In this document: positions 16,328 to 24,499 of the stretch, one piece after another
How the letters are laid out: every line of letters begins with the position of its first letter
Position numbering within the stretch: the stretch's first letter is position 1
Assembly: GCF_001015195.1 (NCBI RefSeq)
Contig: NZ_LDES01000068.1
Location: 44,349 to 82,535, forward strand
Reading direction: 5' to 3'
DNA: 38,187 nt
Source: Sphingomonas sp. Y57
Lineage (GTDB): Bacteria; Pseudomonadota; Alphaproteobacteria; Sphingomonadales; Sphingomonadaceae
The notes under the pieces: model-generated
Databases searched by the model: none
Told to the model about the DNA's origin: nothing
Seen by the model: only the letters and a program-made list of their open reading frames with translations
Position numbers and translations under genes: made by a program

Positions 16328-17464
16328 ATGCGGACCAGCACCATCATCCGTCTGTCCTGCGTCAACGCGATCGGCTTCTCGGGATCGACGGTTATGCCCT
16401 TGTGGCTGGGCACGATCGCGGGCCATCTCTCCATGCCGCCCTGGTTCGCGAGCGCCGCCGTGCTCTCGCTGCTGGGAGCCGCGGCGCTGTTCAACCTCGC
16501 GACGCCGCTGATCTTCCGGACTGTCGCGCTGCTACCGCTCGCCCGGGCCAGCCTTGCGGTGGCGGCGCTCGCCTATCTTCTGGCCACCATCCGCTCGCCT
16601 GTTCCGTTCATCCTCGCCTGCCTCGTCACGGGCGCTGCCCTGGGCACGCTGCTCAACGTCACCAACAGGCTGATGGGAAGCCATGAGCATGTCCAGAAAG
16701 GCTATGCGATCTTCCAGCTGATCGAGATATGCTTCGCAACCGCGCTGTTCCTCGGCTGCACGACGATGATCGCCAGCTTCGGCCTGTCGGCGATGTTCCC
16801 GCTGACCGCGTTGACCGCCCCGCTCGGCCTGCTGCTGCTGCACCGCCTCCCTCTGGGCAGGGCGATGCCCGCAGTCATGGGTGAAACCGAAGGGCCCAGG
16901 CAGCGTGGCCGCGCCGTCATCACCCTGATCGCCTTCGGCCTGTTCTTCATCGGCCAGGCCATGATCAACTCCTTCATGCCGATCATCGGCCAGGCCGCGG
17001 GCCTCGGCGCCGAGCGTGCCGGGCAGATGGTGGGCATAGGCATGCCCTTCGGCTTTGCCGGCGCACTGCTCGCCCGGATGATCGGGGAACGGATCAGCCC
17101 GACCATGGCAATTGCGCTGACCGTGCTGGTGCTCGCGATCGCCGCGCCCTGCGTCACCTTCGCGCCCGGCGTCGCGCTGTTCATGACCACCGTGATCCTG
17201 CTGTTCGCCTTCACCATCTTCTCAGTCCCCTATTTCTTCGCGCAGTTGGGGAAGCTCGATCGACACGGCCGCTACACCGCCTTCGGCCCCTCGATGATGC
17301 TCACCGGTCTCGCCATCGGTCCGAGCGCCGCGGTCCTGATCCAGAGCCGGATCGGCCTGCCCGCGGTCGGCGTCTTCGCGAGCATCTTCCTGTTTATGGC
17401 GGGGGCGACTTTCGCCCTCGCCACGCTTCCGCGACGGCCCGCGCCGGTGCCCGCGATAGCCTGA
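16328..17464 (+). CDS. MFS transporter
   Basis: A compact 378-residue major facilitator with about 12 hydrophobic segments and very short loops. It opens MRTSTIIRLSCVNAIGFSG and has a central charged loop (about residues 185-197, GETEGPRQRGR) that separates the two six-helix halves. The second half begins VITLIAFGLFFIGQAMINS. It is unlike the carrier at 6600 in sequence, so region 1 has two different inner-membrane carriers. Its place after a reductase gene suggests uptake of the substrate or release of a product. The direction cannot be told. Confidence 0.88.
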   Translation: MRTSTIIRLSCVNAIGFSGSTVMPLWLGTIAGHLSMPPWFASAAVLSLLGAAALFNLATPLIFRTVALLPLARASLAVAALAYLLATIRSPVPFILACLVTGAALGTLLNVTNRLMGSHEHVQKGYAIFQLIEICFATALFLGCTTMIASFGLSAMFPLTALTAPLGLLLLHRLPLGRAMPAVMGETEGPRQRGRAVITLIAFGLFFIGQAMINSFMPIIGQAAGLGAERAGQMVGIGMPFGFAGALLARMIGERISPTMAIALTVLVLAIAAPCVTFAPGVALFMTTVILLFAFTIFSVPYFFAQLGKLDRHGRYTAFGPSMMLTGLAIGPSAAVLIQSRIGLPAVGVFASIFLFMAGATFALATLPRRPAPVPAIA

Positions 17465-17476
17465 TCGGCGAGATCG

Positions 17477-17541
17477 CTACCCAAGATCGCGCCGGCGCTA
17501 TCCGCCGTACGCCTTGCTCTCGCGCCGCCCCGTCCTAGCCT
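17477..17541 (+). promoter_or_regulatory. tandem-box promoter G, for the hydrolase-molybdoenzyme pair
   Basis: Box 1 CTACCC (17477-17482, followed by AAGAT) and box 2 CTATCC (17498-17503) are 21 bp apart. Sixteen bases from the start of box 2 is TTGCTC (17514-17519), then 16 bp and TAGCCT (17536-17541). The one-base longer box spacing is offset by a one-base shorter spacer, keeping the whole element at 65 nt. The ATG is at 17578. Confidence 0.62.
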
Positions 17542-17577
17542 CTCGAGCCGACAGGGCGGATAAAGAGGAAGAGCTGG

Positions 17578-18345
17578 ATGAGCACAGGACGACGCACCGG
17601 CTATGTCGTCACGGACGAACTGGTCGACATGACCCGCCCGGCGGGGATGCCGCGCACCGCGACCTTCCCGGCCCAGCCGCAGAACATCGCGATCGACCTC
17701 GATCGCACGGCCGTGGTGATCGTCGACATGCAGAACGACTTCTGCTCGCATGGCGGCTGGTTCCACACGCTCGGCGTCGATGTCTCTCCGGTCCATGCCA
17801 TCTACCCCAACATCCGCCGCGTTATCGGCAGCGCGCGGGCAAAGAGCATGCCGATCATATGGGTGGGCTTCGGCACCCGTCCCGACCGCGCCAATCTGCA
17901 TCCGATCACCCGCTACCCCTTCGCGCGGGTAGGCGGCGGCATGGGCCTCGGCGATCCCATCACCGGCACGGGACGCAGCGAACCCCACAATATCCTGCAG
18001 AAGGGCAGCTGGGGCGCCGAAGTCGTCCCCGAACTCGCCGCGCAACCCGGTGACATCTTCGTCGACAAGCACCGCATCAGCGGGTTCATCGATACCTCGC
18101 TCGATTCCATCCTGCGCAATCTCGACGTCAAGACCCTGGCCTTCATGGGCGTCAATTCGGACGAATGCGTCTTCGGGACGCTGATCGACGCCAGCTTCCA
18201 CGGCTATGACACGATCATGATCGAGGACGGCACCGCGACCAGTTCACCGCCCGCCTGCCATGACGCCGCCCTTTATCAGGTCCGCTTCTGCTTCGGCTTC
18301 ACCATGACGTCGACCGAATGGGCCGAGGGGCTGGAAGGAGCCTGA
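17578..18345 (+). CDS. RutB-like cysteine hydrolase (isochorismatase superfamily)
   Basis: A 255-residue isochorismatase-fold hydrolase with the full catalytic triad: Asp50 in VVIVDMQNDFC, Lys164 in VDKHRISGF and Cys197 in GVNSDECVFG. The block K.R.SGF..T.LDS.LR and the region after the cysteine resemble RutB (ureidoacrylate amidohydrolase) and biuret-hydrolase-type enzymes more than true isochorismatases, so it probably cleaves a C-N bond of an amide, ureide or carbamate. That is inference from motif likeness. The start has an AAGAGGAAGAG ribosome site and a tandem-box promoter. The molybdoenzyme gene starts two bases after its stop, so they are coupled. Confidence 0.88.
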   Translation: MSTGRRTGYVVTDELVDMTRPAGMPRTATFPAQPQNIAIDLDRTAVVIVDMQNDFCSHGGWFHTLGVDVSPVHAIYPNIRRVIGSARAKSMPIIWVGFGTRPDRANLHPITRYPFARVGGGMGLGDPITGTGRSEPHNILQKGSWGAEVVPELAAQPGDIFVDKHRISGFIDTSLDSILRNLDVKTLAFMGVNSDECVFGTLIDASFHGYDTIMIEDGTATSSPPACHDAALYQVRFCFGFTMTSTEWAEGLEGA

Positions 18346-18346
18346 T

Positions 18347-20344
18347 ATGGCAGAGGAACGGCGCAGCTTTTGCCGGTTCTGCGGCAGCAATTGCGCCGTC
18401 GTCGCCACGGTTGAGGATGGCAGGATCACGGCGATCCGCGGCGATGCCGAGGATCCCGTCTCACAGGGTTACATCTGTTCCAAGGGCGCTGCGCTCGGCC
18501 GCTTCCACCACCATCCCGACCGGCTCGATCGCCCGCTGATCCGCCGCGACGGGCGGCTGGTCGAAACGGACTGGCCGACGGTGCTCGACGACATCGCCGG
18601 GCGGATGCGCACCCTGATCGACGACCATGGCCCTCGGGCGATCGGCGGCTATGCCGGGACGCCCGCAGTGCCCTGCGCCAGCGTCAATGTCTGGCGGCCG
18701 TTCATGGCCGCTATCGGTACCCCGTCGGTATACTCGACCGTTTCGATCGACGTGCCCTGCATTCCGCTGGTTTCGGAGCGGGTCTGCGGCAATCCGATGA
18801 TCCACACCCAGCCCGATCCCGATACGCGCATGGCGATCCTGATCGGGGTCAATCCGATCGTATCGCACGGCCACGTCTTCTTCATGACGGCACCCAAGGC
18901 GCAGTTGCGCCGCTGGGCGGACGAGGGAGAACTCTGGGTGATCGATCCCCGCCGCAGCGAAAGCGCGGAGGTCGCTACAAGGCACCTCGCCCCCTGGCCG
19001 GGCAGCGAATATATGCTTCTCGGCCACGCCGTGCGCGAGCTGTTGCGCGACGGGGCCGACTGCGCCTTCCTCGACGCCTATGTCCACGGACTGCCGGCCC
19101 TGACGGCGGCGGTCGAGCGCTTCACCCTGGATACCGTCGTCGCCGGCACCCGACTGACCGAAGAGGAGGTGCGCGGCTTCGTCTTGGCGATACGCCGGGC
19201 CGGCAAGATCGGAATCCACTGCGGCACCGGTATCTCGATGGGCCGAAACGCCAATCCCACCACCTTGCTGATGTGGGCGCTCCACGCCGTCACCGGTTCG
19301 CTCGACCGTCAGGGCGGCGCCTATCTCAATCCGGGTTTCGCCCGTAACCTCGACCGCCATGGCTGGACGGCGCTGAACACCAGCGGCCCCGGCCCGGCCA
19401 GCCGCCCCGACCTGCCCTCCCGCCTCGGCGAATATCCCTGTGTGGCGATCCCCGACGAAATCGACGCCGGCCACCTGCGCGGCCTGTTCATCTTCGCCGG
19501 TAATCCGCTGATAGCGCTGCCCGACACCAACCGGCTGCTCGCCGCCTTCGCCCGGCTCGACATGCTGGTGATGGTCGACGTTGTCGAAACCGCCAGCACC
19601 GGCCATGCCACCCACGTCCTGCCCGGCACCGGACAGATGGAAATGTCCGACATCGTGCTGTGGGACTTCATGAACCCCGCCGAATATAGCCGCTATGCGC
19701 CCAGGGTCGTCGAGCCTTCGGGCGAGCGCCGGCCGCTGTGGTGGATTCTGCGCGAACTGGCGAAGCGTCTCGATCTCGACATCGGCATATCCGACGACGT
19801 TTCCCATGACGACGATGTGATGCGCCCGATGATGGCCCAGGCCCGCGCCGATTTCGACACGGTGAAGGCGAGTGCCACCGCCCTTGTGTCGCCCGGCCGC
19901 ACCTATGGCTGGATTCATCGCCACCTGCCTGACGGCCGATGGAAGCTCGACGATCCCGAACTGCTCGCCCAGCTGGCCGAAGCCGAACCAGGCGAGGACG
20001 GCTTGCTGCTGGTGCCCCATCGCCAGAAGAACAAGCTCAACGCCCAGATGAGCGACGGCACCGCCAATCCGCGCCGTCCCGATCTGCCGCTGTTGTCGAT
20101 CAACCCCGATGATGCCGCCGCGCTGGGCATCGCCGATGGCGACGCCGTGACCGTCGCGACCGCCAGCGGCAGCATAACCGTGCCCGCGCGGCTCGATCCC
20201 CGTCACCGGCGCGGAGTCACCTCGCTGCCGCATGGCTTTGGCGACCACAACGTCAACAGGCTGACCAGCGTCGAGGACGTCGACCGTCTGAGCGGCATGG
20301 TCCGCCTCGCTGCGTTTCCGGTGTCCCTCAGCAAGGTCGGCTAG
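18347..20344 (+). CDS. molybdopterin-dependent oxidoreductase with a 4Fe-4S site
   Basis: A 665-residue DMSO-reductase-superfamily enzyme. The N-terminal 4Fe-4S site is Cys9, Cys12, Cys16 and Cys44 (CRFCGSNC and YICSKG). Molybdopterin-binding segments follow (ILIGVNPIVSHG, WVIDPRRSES, GTGISMGRNANPT, FAGNPLIALPD), and the C-terminal dinucleotide-binding domain holds MSDGTANPRR, GDAVTVATASGS and HGFGDHNVN. No Tat signal is seen, so it is cytoplasmic. The residue where formate dehydrogenases and nitrate reductases place their Mo-ligand Cys or Sec (six after the Asp of SID) appears to be Leu141; Cys138 lies three earlier. It may hydroxylate or reduce a heterocycle or act as a hydratase; the substrate is unknown. 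It is coupled to the RutB-like gene. Confidence 0.9.
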   Translation: MAEERRSFCRFCGSNCAVVATVEDGRITAIRGDAEDPVSQGYICSKGAALGRFHHHPDRLDRPLIRRDGRLVETDWPTVLDDIAGRMRTLIDDHGPRAIGGYAGTPAVPCASVNVWRPFMAAIGTPSVYSTVSIDVPCIPLVSERVCGNPMIHTQPDPDTRMAILIGVNPIVSHGHVFFMTAPKAQLRRWADEGELWVIDPRRSESAEVATRHLAPWPGSEYMLLGHAVRELLRDGADCAFLDAYVHGLPALTAAVERFTLDTVVAGTRLTEEEVRGFVLAIRRAGKIGIHCGTGISMGRNANPTTLLMWALHAVTGSLDRQGGAYLNPGFARNLDRHGWTALNTSGPGPASRPDLPSRLGEYPCVAIPDEIDAGHLRGLFIFAGNPLIALPDTNRLLAAFARLDMLVMVDVVETASTGHATHVLPGTGQMEMSDIVLWDFMNPAEYSRYAPRVVEPSGERRPLWWILRELAKRLDLDIGISDDVSHDDDVMRPMMAQARADFDTVKASATALVSPGRTYGWIHRHLPDGRWKLDDPELLAQLAEAEPGEDGLLLVPHRQKNKLNAQMSDGTANPRRPDLPLLSINPDDAAALGIADGDAVTVATASGSITVPARLDPRHRRGVTSLPHGFGDHNVNRLTSVEDVDRLSGMVRLAAFPVSLSKVG

Positions 20345-20366
20345 GCACGGTCGGCTAGGAACGGCG

Positions 20367-20432
20367 CCATCCCAATATGGTCGCCACTACCCGCCGCCGG
20401 GCCTGAACCGTCGGCGGCCGCGGCGCTATCCT
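20367..20432 (+). promoter_or_regulatory. tandem-box promoter H, for the amidohydrolase
   Basis: Box 1 CCATCC (20367-20372, followed by CAATAT) and box 2 CTACCC (20387-20392) are 20 bp apart. Sixteen bases from the start of box 2 is CTGAAC (20403-20408) as the -35, then 18 bp and TATCCT (20427-20432). A third CTATCC-like string at 20426 is read here as the -10, because it is too near the ATG at 20457 to be an upstream box. Confidence 0.5.
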
Positions 20433-20456
20433 GCGTCACTTCGAGGGAGACGTGGG

Positions 20457-21680
20457 ATGGTGTTGCTCGTTGAGAATTGCTCGGTCTTCGACGGCGTGTC
20501 GGAGACGACCGCGGACGGGCAGACGATCGTCATCGAGAACGGCCTGATCCGCGAGCTGGGCGAGGCTGGCGCCTATCGTGGCGAAGCCGAGCGGATCGAC
20601 GCGGGCGGCCGCTTCGTCATGCCGGGCCTGATCGACGCCCATTTCCACGCCTATGGCATCGAACTGAACCCGGCGCTCGTCGACCGGATCAAGCCCGAAC
20701 TGCGCGGCCTGCACGCCAAGTCCATCCTGGAAGGTGCGCTCCACCGCGGCTTTACGACGATCCGCGACGCCGGCGGCGGCGACGTTGCGCTTGCCACCGC
20801 GCTGCGGCTCGGCCTGATCGACGGACCCCGTCTCCTGTACCCCGGCTTGGCGATCAGCCAGACCGGCGGCCATGGCGACCTGCGCGCGCCCGACCATTAT
20901 GACACCTGCCTCTGTGCCTATTGCGGTGCGATGTCGGTCGTCGCCGACGGCCCCGACGAGATGCGCAAGACGGTGCGCGAGCAGCTCCGCACAGGCGCCA
21001 CCCAGATCAAGCTGTTCGTATCGGGCGGCGTCCTCTCCCCATCGGATCCGATCTGGATGAACCAGTTCGACATCGAGGAAATCCGCGTCGCCGTCGCAGA
21101 GGCCGAGACCCGTCGCGCCTATGTCATGGCCCACGCCCATACCAACGAGGCGGTGCTGCGTTGCGTCGACAATGGCGTCCGTTCGATCGAGCATGCCACG
21201 CTGCTGGAAGATAGTGGCGCCGAGGCCATCGCCCGCGCCGGCGCCTTCGCGGTTCCGACCCTCGCAGTGATCGAGACGATCCGTGCGGCAGGCCCCGCCC
21301 TGGGCCTGCCGTCCGCGATGATCGACAAGATGAGAGAGGTGGCCGATCAGGCGAACATCTCCTATGAGAGGCTCCGGGCCGCGGGAGCGAAGATAGGCTT
21401 CGGAACCGATCTGCTCGGCAAGCTGATGCCGCAGCAGTCGATCGAGTTCCGCCTGCGCCGCGAGACCTGCCAGCCGATCGAGATCCTCCGCTCGGCCACC
21501 TCGGTCAACGCCGCGCTGCTTCAGATGGAAGGAAAGCTGGGCGTCATCGCTCCCGGCGCCTTCGCCGATATCCTGGTGGTCGAGGGCAATCCGCTCGACG
21601 ACATCACCCTGCTGGAGCGGCCCGGGAACATCCGCTGCATCCTGCGCGATGGTCGGATCGTAAGGAGCGATCTCGGCTGA
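20457..21680 (+). CDS. metal-dependent amidohydrolase (imidazolonepropionase/prolidase-like)
   Basis: A 407-residue amidohydrolase-superfamily enzyme with the binuclear metal set in order: His62 and His64 in DAHFH, Lys185 in IKLFVSGG (probably the carboxylated bridging lysine), His226/His228 in MAHAH, His246 in IEHATL, and Asp318 in GFGTDLL. A small beta-sandwich is formed from both ends (VENCSVFDG at the start; FADILVVEGNPLDD at the end). This subgroup hydrolyses cyclic or peptide amides such as imidazolones and Xaa-Pro or acyl-amino-acid amides. In this context it could open an amide or imide ring. Its promoter carries the tandem boxes. The next gene begins about 100 bases on with its own promoter. 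Confidence 0.92.
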   Translation: MVLLVENCSVFDGVSETTADGQTIVIENGLIRELGEAGAYRGEAERIDAGGRFVMPGLIDAHFHAYGIELNPALVDRIKPELRGLHAKSILEGALHRGFTTIRDAGGGDVALATALRLGLIDGPRLLYPGLAISQTGGHGDLRAPDHYDTCLCAYCGAMSVVADGPDEMRKTVREQLRTGATQIKLFVSGGVLSPSDPIWMNQFDIEEIRVAVAEAETRRAYVMAHAHTNEAVLRCVDNGVRSIEHATLLEDSGAEAIARAGAFAVPTLAVIETIRAAGPALGLPSAMIDKMREVADQANISYERLRAAGAKIGFGTDLLGKLMPQQSIEFRLRRETCQPIEILRSATSVNAALLQMEGKLGVIAPGAFADILVVEGNPLDDITLLERPGNIRCILRDGRIVRSDLG

Positions 21681-21690
21681 GCGCCTGGCG

Positions 21691-21755
21691 CTACCCCAAA
21701 TGCCGGCCAGTTACCCCAAAGCCTTCTGGCCTGCCGAATGGCCGGCTGATTTAGT
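21691..21755 (+). promoter_or_regulatory. tandem-box promoter I, for the HyuA-like/DUF917 operon
   Basis: The two boxes here are long and nearly identical: CTACCCCAAA (21691-21700) and TTACCCCAAA (21711-21720), 20 bp apart. A weak -35 (TGGCCT, 21727-21732) is 16 bases from the start of box 2, and TTTAGT (21750-21755) follows after 17 bp. This site shows best that each box extends to CTACCC-n-AA. Confidence 0.62.
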
Positions 21756-21778
21756 CCGACGAATAGAGTGTTTCAGGA

Positions 21779-23359
21779 ATGACGATGACGAAGACTAGCG
21801 AGCGCCTGCGCCTGGGTATCGATGTGGGGGGGACGAACACCGACGCGGCATTGCTCTGCGGAAAGACCGTCGTCGCCACAGCCAAGAGCTTCACCACCGC
21901 CGATGTGCGCAGCGGCGTTGTCAACGTCGTCTCCGCGATCCTTGCGAAGAGTGGCGCCGACCGCGGCCTGATCGACGCGGTGATGATCGGGACGACCCAG
22001 TTCGTGAACGCCTTCGTGCAGCGTCGCGATCTCATCCCCGTCGCGATCCTGCGCGTTTCGCTGCCAAAGGCCGACGGCGTACCGCCACTGGCCGGCTGGC
22101 CGGACGACATCGCGAAGATCGTCGGCGGTCAGGTCTACATGGTCGGCGGCGGCTCCTATTACACGGGCAAGGATTATGCTCCGCTCGACGAAGAGGCTAT
22201 CCGTGCCGCCGCGGTCGACGCGAGGGCCCGGGGCCTGCACGCCTTCGCGGTCGCCTCGAACTTCGCGCCGATCCGCCCCGACCTGGAGACCCGCACGCGC
22301 GACATCGTGCTGGACGAGATTCCTGACGCCAACATCACCATCTCGTCGGACGTCGGCGGGATCGGCCTGAAGGATCGCGAGAACGCCGCGATCATCAACG
22401 CCAGCCTGTCCCACCTCGGCGGCAAGGTCATCTCCTCGCTGCAGCAGGCGCTGGCCGAGCTGTTGATAGCGGCACCAATCTTCATCAGCCAGAATGACGG
22501 TACGCTGATGACCCCCGACGTCGCGGCGCGGCTTCCCATCCTCACCTGTTCTGCGGGCCCGACCAACTCGATCCGCGGCGCGGCCTTCCTCACCGGGCTG
22601 AGCGACGCAATCGTGGCCGACATCGGCGGCACCACCACCGACATTGGTTTTCTGACGCGCGGCTTCCCACGCGAGACGACGGCGGCCAATTATATCGGCG
22701 GCGTCCGCACCAATTTCCGTATGCCCGATGTGCTGTCGATTGGCGTCGGCGGCGGCAGCCTCGTCGACCTGCCCGACGGCGGCGGCTGCAAGGTCGGTCC
22801 CCGCTCGGTGGGTTTCCGCCTGGCGCAGGAAGGCCTGATCTTCGGCGGCGACACGTTGACCGCCAGCGACATCGCCGTGCGGGCGGGCCAGGCCGAGATC
22901 GGCGACCCTTCGAAGGTCGCTCATATCCCTGCGGAAACCGTCGAAGCCGCGCTCGACAGTATCCACGATCAGATCGAGGAGGCGATCGACCAGATCAAGG
23001 TCAACGCCGCTCCGTTGCCCCTGCTGCTGGTGGGTGGCGGCAACATCATCGTGTCCCGCCCGCTGCGCGGCACCTCAGAGGTCCTGCGCCCCGAGCATGC
23101 CGAGGTCGCCAATGCCGTGGGTGCCGCGATCGCGCTGGTCAGCGGGCGGATCGACAAGCTCTACGACGTGCCGACCATCGGCCGGGAGACCGCGCTTCAG
23201 ATGGCGAAGGACGAGGCCAGGGCTGTCGCCATCGCGGCTGGCGCCGATCCCGACCAGGTCGAGATCGTCGACGTCGTCGAGTTGCCGATGATGCACATGC
23301 GGGCCGGCGCGACACAGATCAAGGTGCGTGCCGTCGGCCCCATCGCTTCCCTCGCCTAG
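21779..23359 (+). CDS. hydantoinase/oxoprolinase-family protein (HyuA-like)
   Basis: A 526-residue HyuA/oxoprolinase-family protein with the two ATP-binding halves of the actin-like fold: GIDVGGTNTDAALL (residues 13-26) and DIGGTTTDIGFL (from about 281), plus FVNAFVQRR and GVGGGSLVDLP. Family members use ATP to open cyclic amides such as hydantoin or 5-oxoproline, or carboxylate ketones. This one is shorter than the full oxoprolinase and lacks HyuB. It is paired with the DUF917 gene 21 bases downstream, a common association. The ATG at 21779 or the one at 21785 could be the start; AGGA lies just before. The place in the cluster suggests ring opening of an amide or imide, which is inference. 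Confidence 0.92.
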   Translation: MTMTKTSERLRLGIDVGGTNTDAALLCGKTVVATAKSFTTADVRSGVVNVVSAILAKSGADRGLIDAVMIGTTQFVNAFVQRRDLIPVAILRVSLPKADGVPPLAGWPDDIAKIVGGQVYMVGGGSYYTGKDYAPLDEEAIRAAAVDARARGLHAFAVASNFAPIRPDLETRTRDIVLDEIPDANITISSDVGGIGLKDRENAAIINASLSHLGGKVISSLQQALAELLIAAPIFISQNDGTLMTPDVAARLPILTCSAGPTNSIRGAAFLTGLSDAIVADIGGTTTDIGFLTRGFPRETTAANYIGGVRTNFRMPDVLSIGVGGGSLVDLPDGGGCKVGPRSVGFRLAQEGLIFGGDTLTASDIAVRAGQAEIGDPSKVAHIPAETVEAALDSIHDQIEEAIDQIKVNAAPLPLLLVGGGNIIVSRPLRGTSEVLRPEHAEVANAVGAAIALVSGRIDKLYDVPTIGRETALQMAKDEARAVAIAAGADPDQVEIVDVVELPMMHMRAGATQIKVRAVGPIASLA

Positions 23360-23380
23360 CCCCTTTCCGGACACATCATC

Positions 23381-24472
23381 ATGTTCACCGTAGACAATAT
23401 TCAGGACATCCAGGACATGGCGCGCGGCGCGGTGCTGCTCGGCACCGGCGGCGGCGGCGATCCCTATGTCGGCGAGTTGTTCGTCGCCGAGCAGATCAAA
23501 CGCGGCAATTATCCGACCGTCGTCTCCTGCGACGAGATCGCCGACGATGCCTTCGTGGTGTCGATCGCCGGAATCGGCGCGCCGACCGTGATCGTCGAAC
23601 ATCTCGTCAGCGAACGATCGTTGCGCGAACTGCTGGGACGCACCGAGAAATTCTACGGCCGCAAGATCGACGCGCTGATCAGTGCCGAAATCGGCGGCGC
23701 CAATTCGATGTTCCCGCTCGCTTTGTCCGCGATCAGCGGGGTGCCGGTGCTCGACGCCGACGGGATCGGCCGCGCCGTCCCGCAACTCGAGATGACGACC
23801 TTCTCGATCTATGGCGCGCGGGCGACACCCAGCCTGCTGATGGATGACTCGGGCAATGTCGTGACGATCGACGCCGTCAGCGACGCGATGGCGGAGGAAC
23901 TGAGCCGGGTCGTGGCCGGAGCGATGGGAGCGATGGCCTTCATGTCGGTCTATCCGATGTCTGGCGAGCAGACCCGCAGGGTCGCGGTCCAGCGCACGCT
24001 GACCCACACTCTGGAGATCGGCCGCTGCATCCGCGAGGCGCGCGAGACGTCGGGCGACATCTTCGCCGATCTGGTCGCCTGCCTCGGCAGCCGCGACGGC
24101 CGCACCGCGAAGATATTGTTCGACGGCAAGATCGCCGACGTCGTCCACGAAACGCGCGACAGCTGGCACTGGGGCATGGCCACGATCCAGTCGCTCGACG
24201 GATCGGACGACGAATGCACGATCGAGATTCGCAACGAGTTCATCGTCGCGCGCGTGAACGGGAAGACAGTGACGGTGGTTCCCGATCTCGTCACCATTCT
24301 GGACCGTGAGTCGGGCGAGCCGCTGACCGCCGAGATGCTGGCCTATGGCCAGCGGGTGAAGGTCCTCGGCTACGCCGCCGATCCGATGCTGCGATTGCCC
24401 GACAGCCTCAAGGTGCTCGGCCCCCGGTGCTTCGGGGTCGACGAGGACTTCCGGCCGATCGAGACACTCTGA
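23381..24472 (+). CDS. DUF917 family protein, partner of HyuA-like protein
   Basis: A 363-residue DUF917 protein. The N-terminal half holds ARGAVLLGTGGGGDPYVG and later IGGANSMFPLALSAISGVPVLDADGIGRA; the C-terminal half is beta-rich, with DLVTILDRESGEPL. No enzyme activity is firmly assigned to the family, but it is regularly encoded next to HyuA-like proteins and is thought to be a partner subunit. The 21-base gap and lack of a promoter between them support one transcript. The PPOX gene follows 27 bases later. Confidence 0.88.
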   Translation: MFTVDNIQDIQDMARGAVLLGTGGGGDPYVGELFVAEQIKRGNYPTVVSCDEIADDAFVVSIAGIGAPTVIVEHLVSERSLRELLGRTEKFYGRKIDALISAEIGGANSMFPLALSAISGVPVLDADGIGRAVPQLEMTTFSIYGARATPSLLMDDSGNVVTIDAVSDAMAEELSRVVAGAMGAMAFMSVYPMSGEQTRRVAVQRTLTHTLEIGRCIREARETSGDIFADLVACLGSRDGRTAKILFDGKIADVVHETRDSWHWGMATIQSLDGSDDECTIEIRNEFIVARVNGKTVTVVPDLVTILDRESGEPLTAEMLAYGQRVKVLGYAADPMLRLPDSLKVLGPRCFGVDEDFRPIETL

Positions 24473-24499
24473 AACCGGCCGCGTGCGGGAGGAGAGGTG

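Noticed and set aside
18461-20248. A 595-residue open frame opposite the molybdoenzyme gene
   Set aside because: It has low-complexity, shadow-like composition and no domain; the plus strand carries a complete 4Fe-4S molybdoenzyme.
20426-20433. A third CTATCC-like string upstream of the amidohydrolase
   Set aside because: It lies only about 30 bases before the ATG and fits as the -10 of promoter H, so it is not treated as an activator box.
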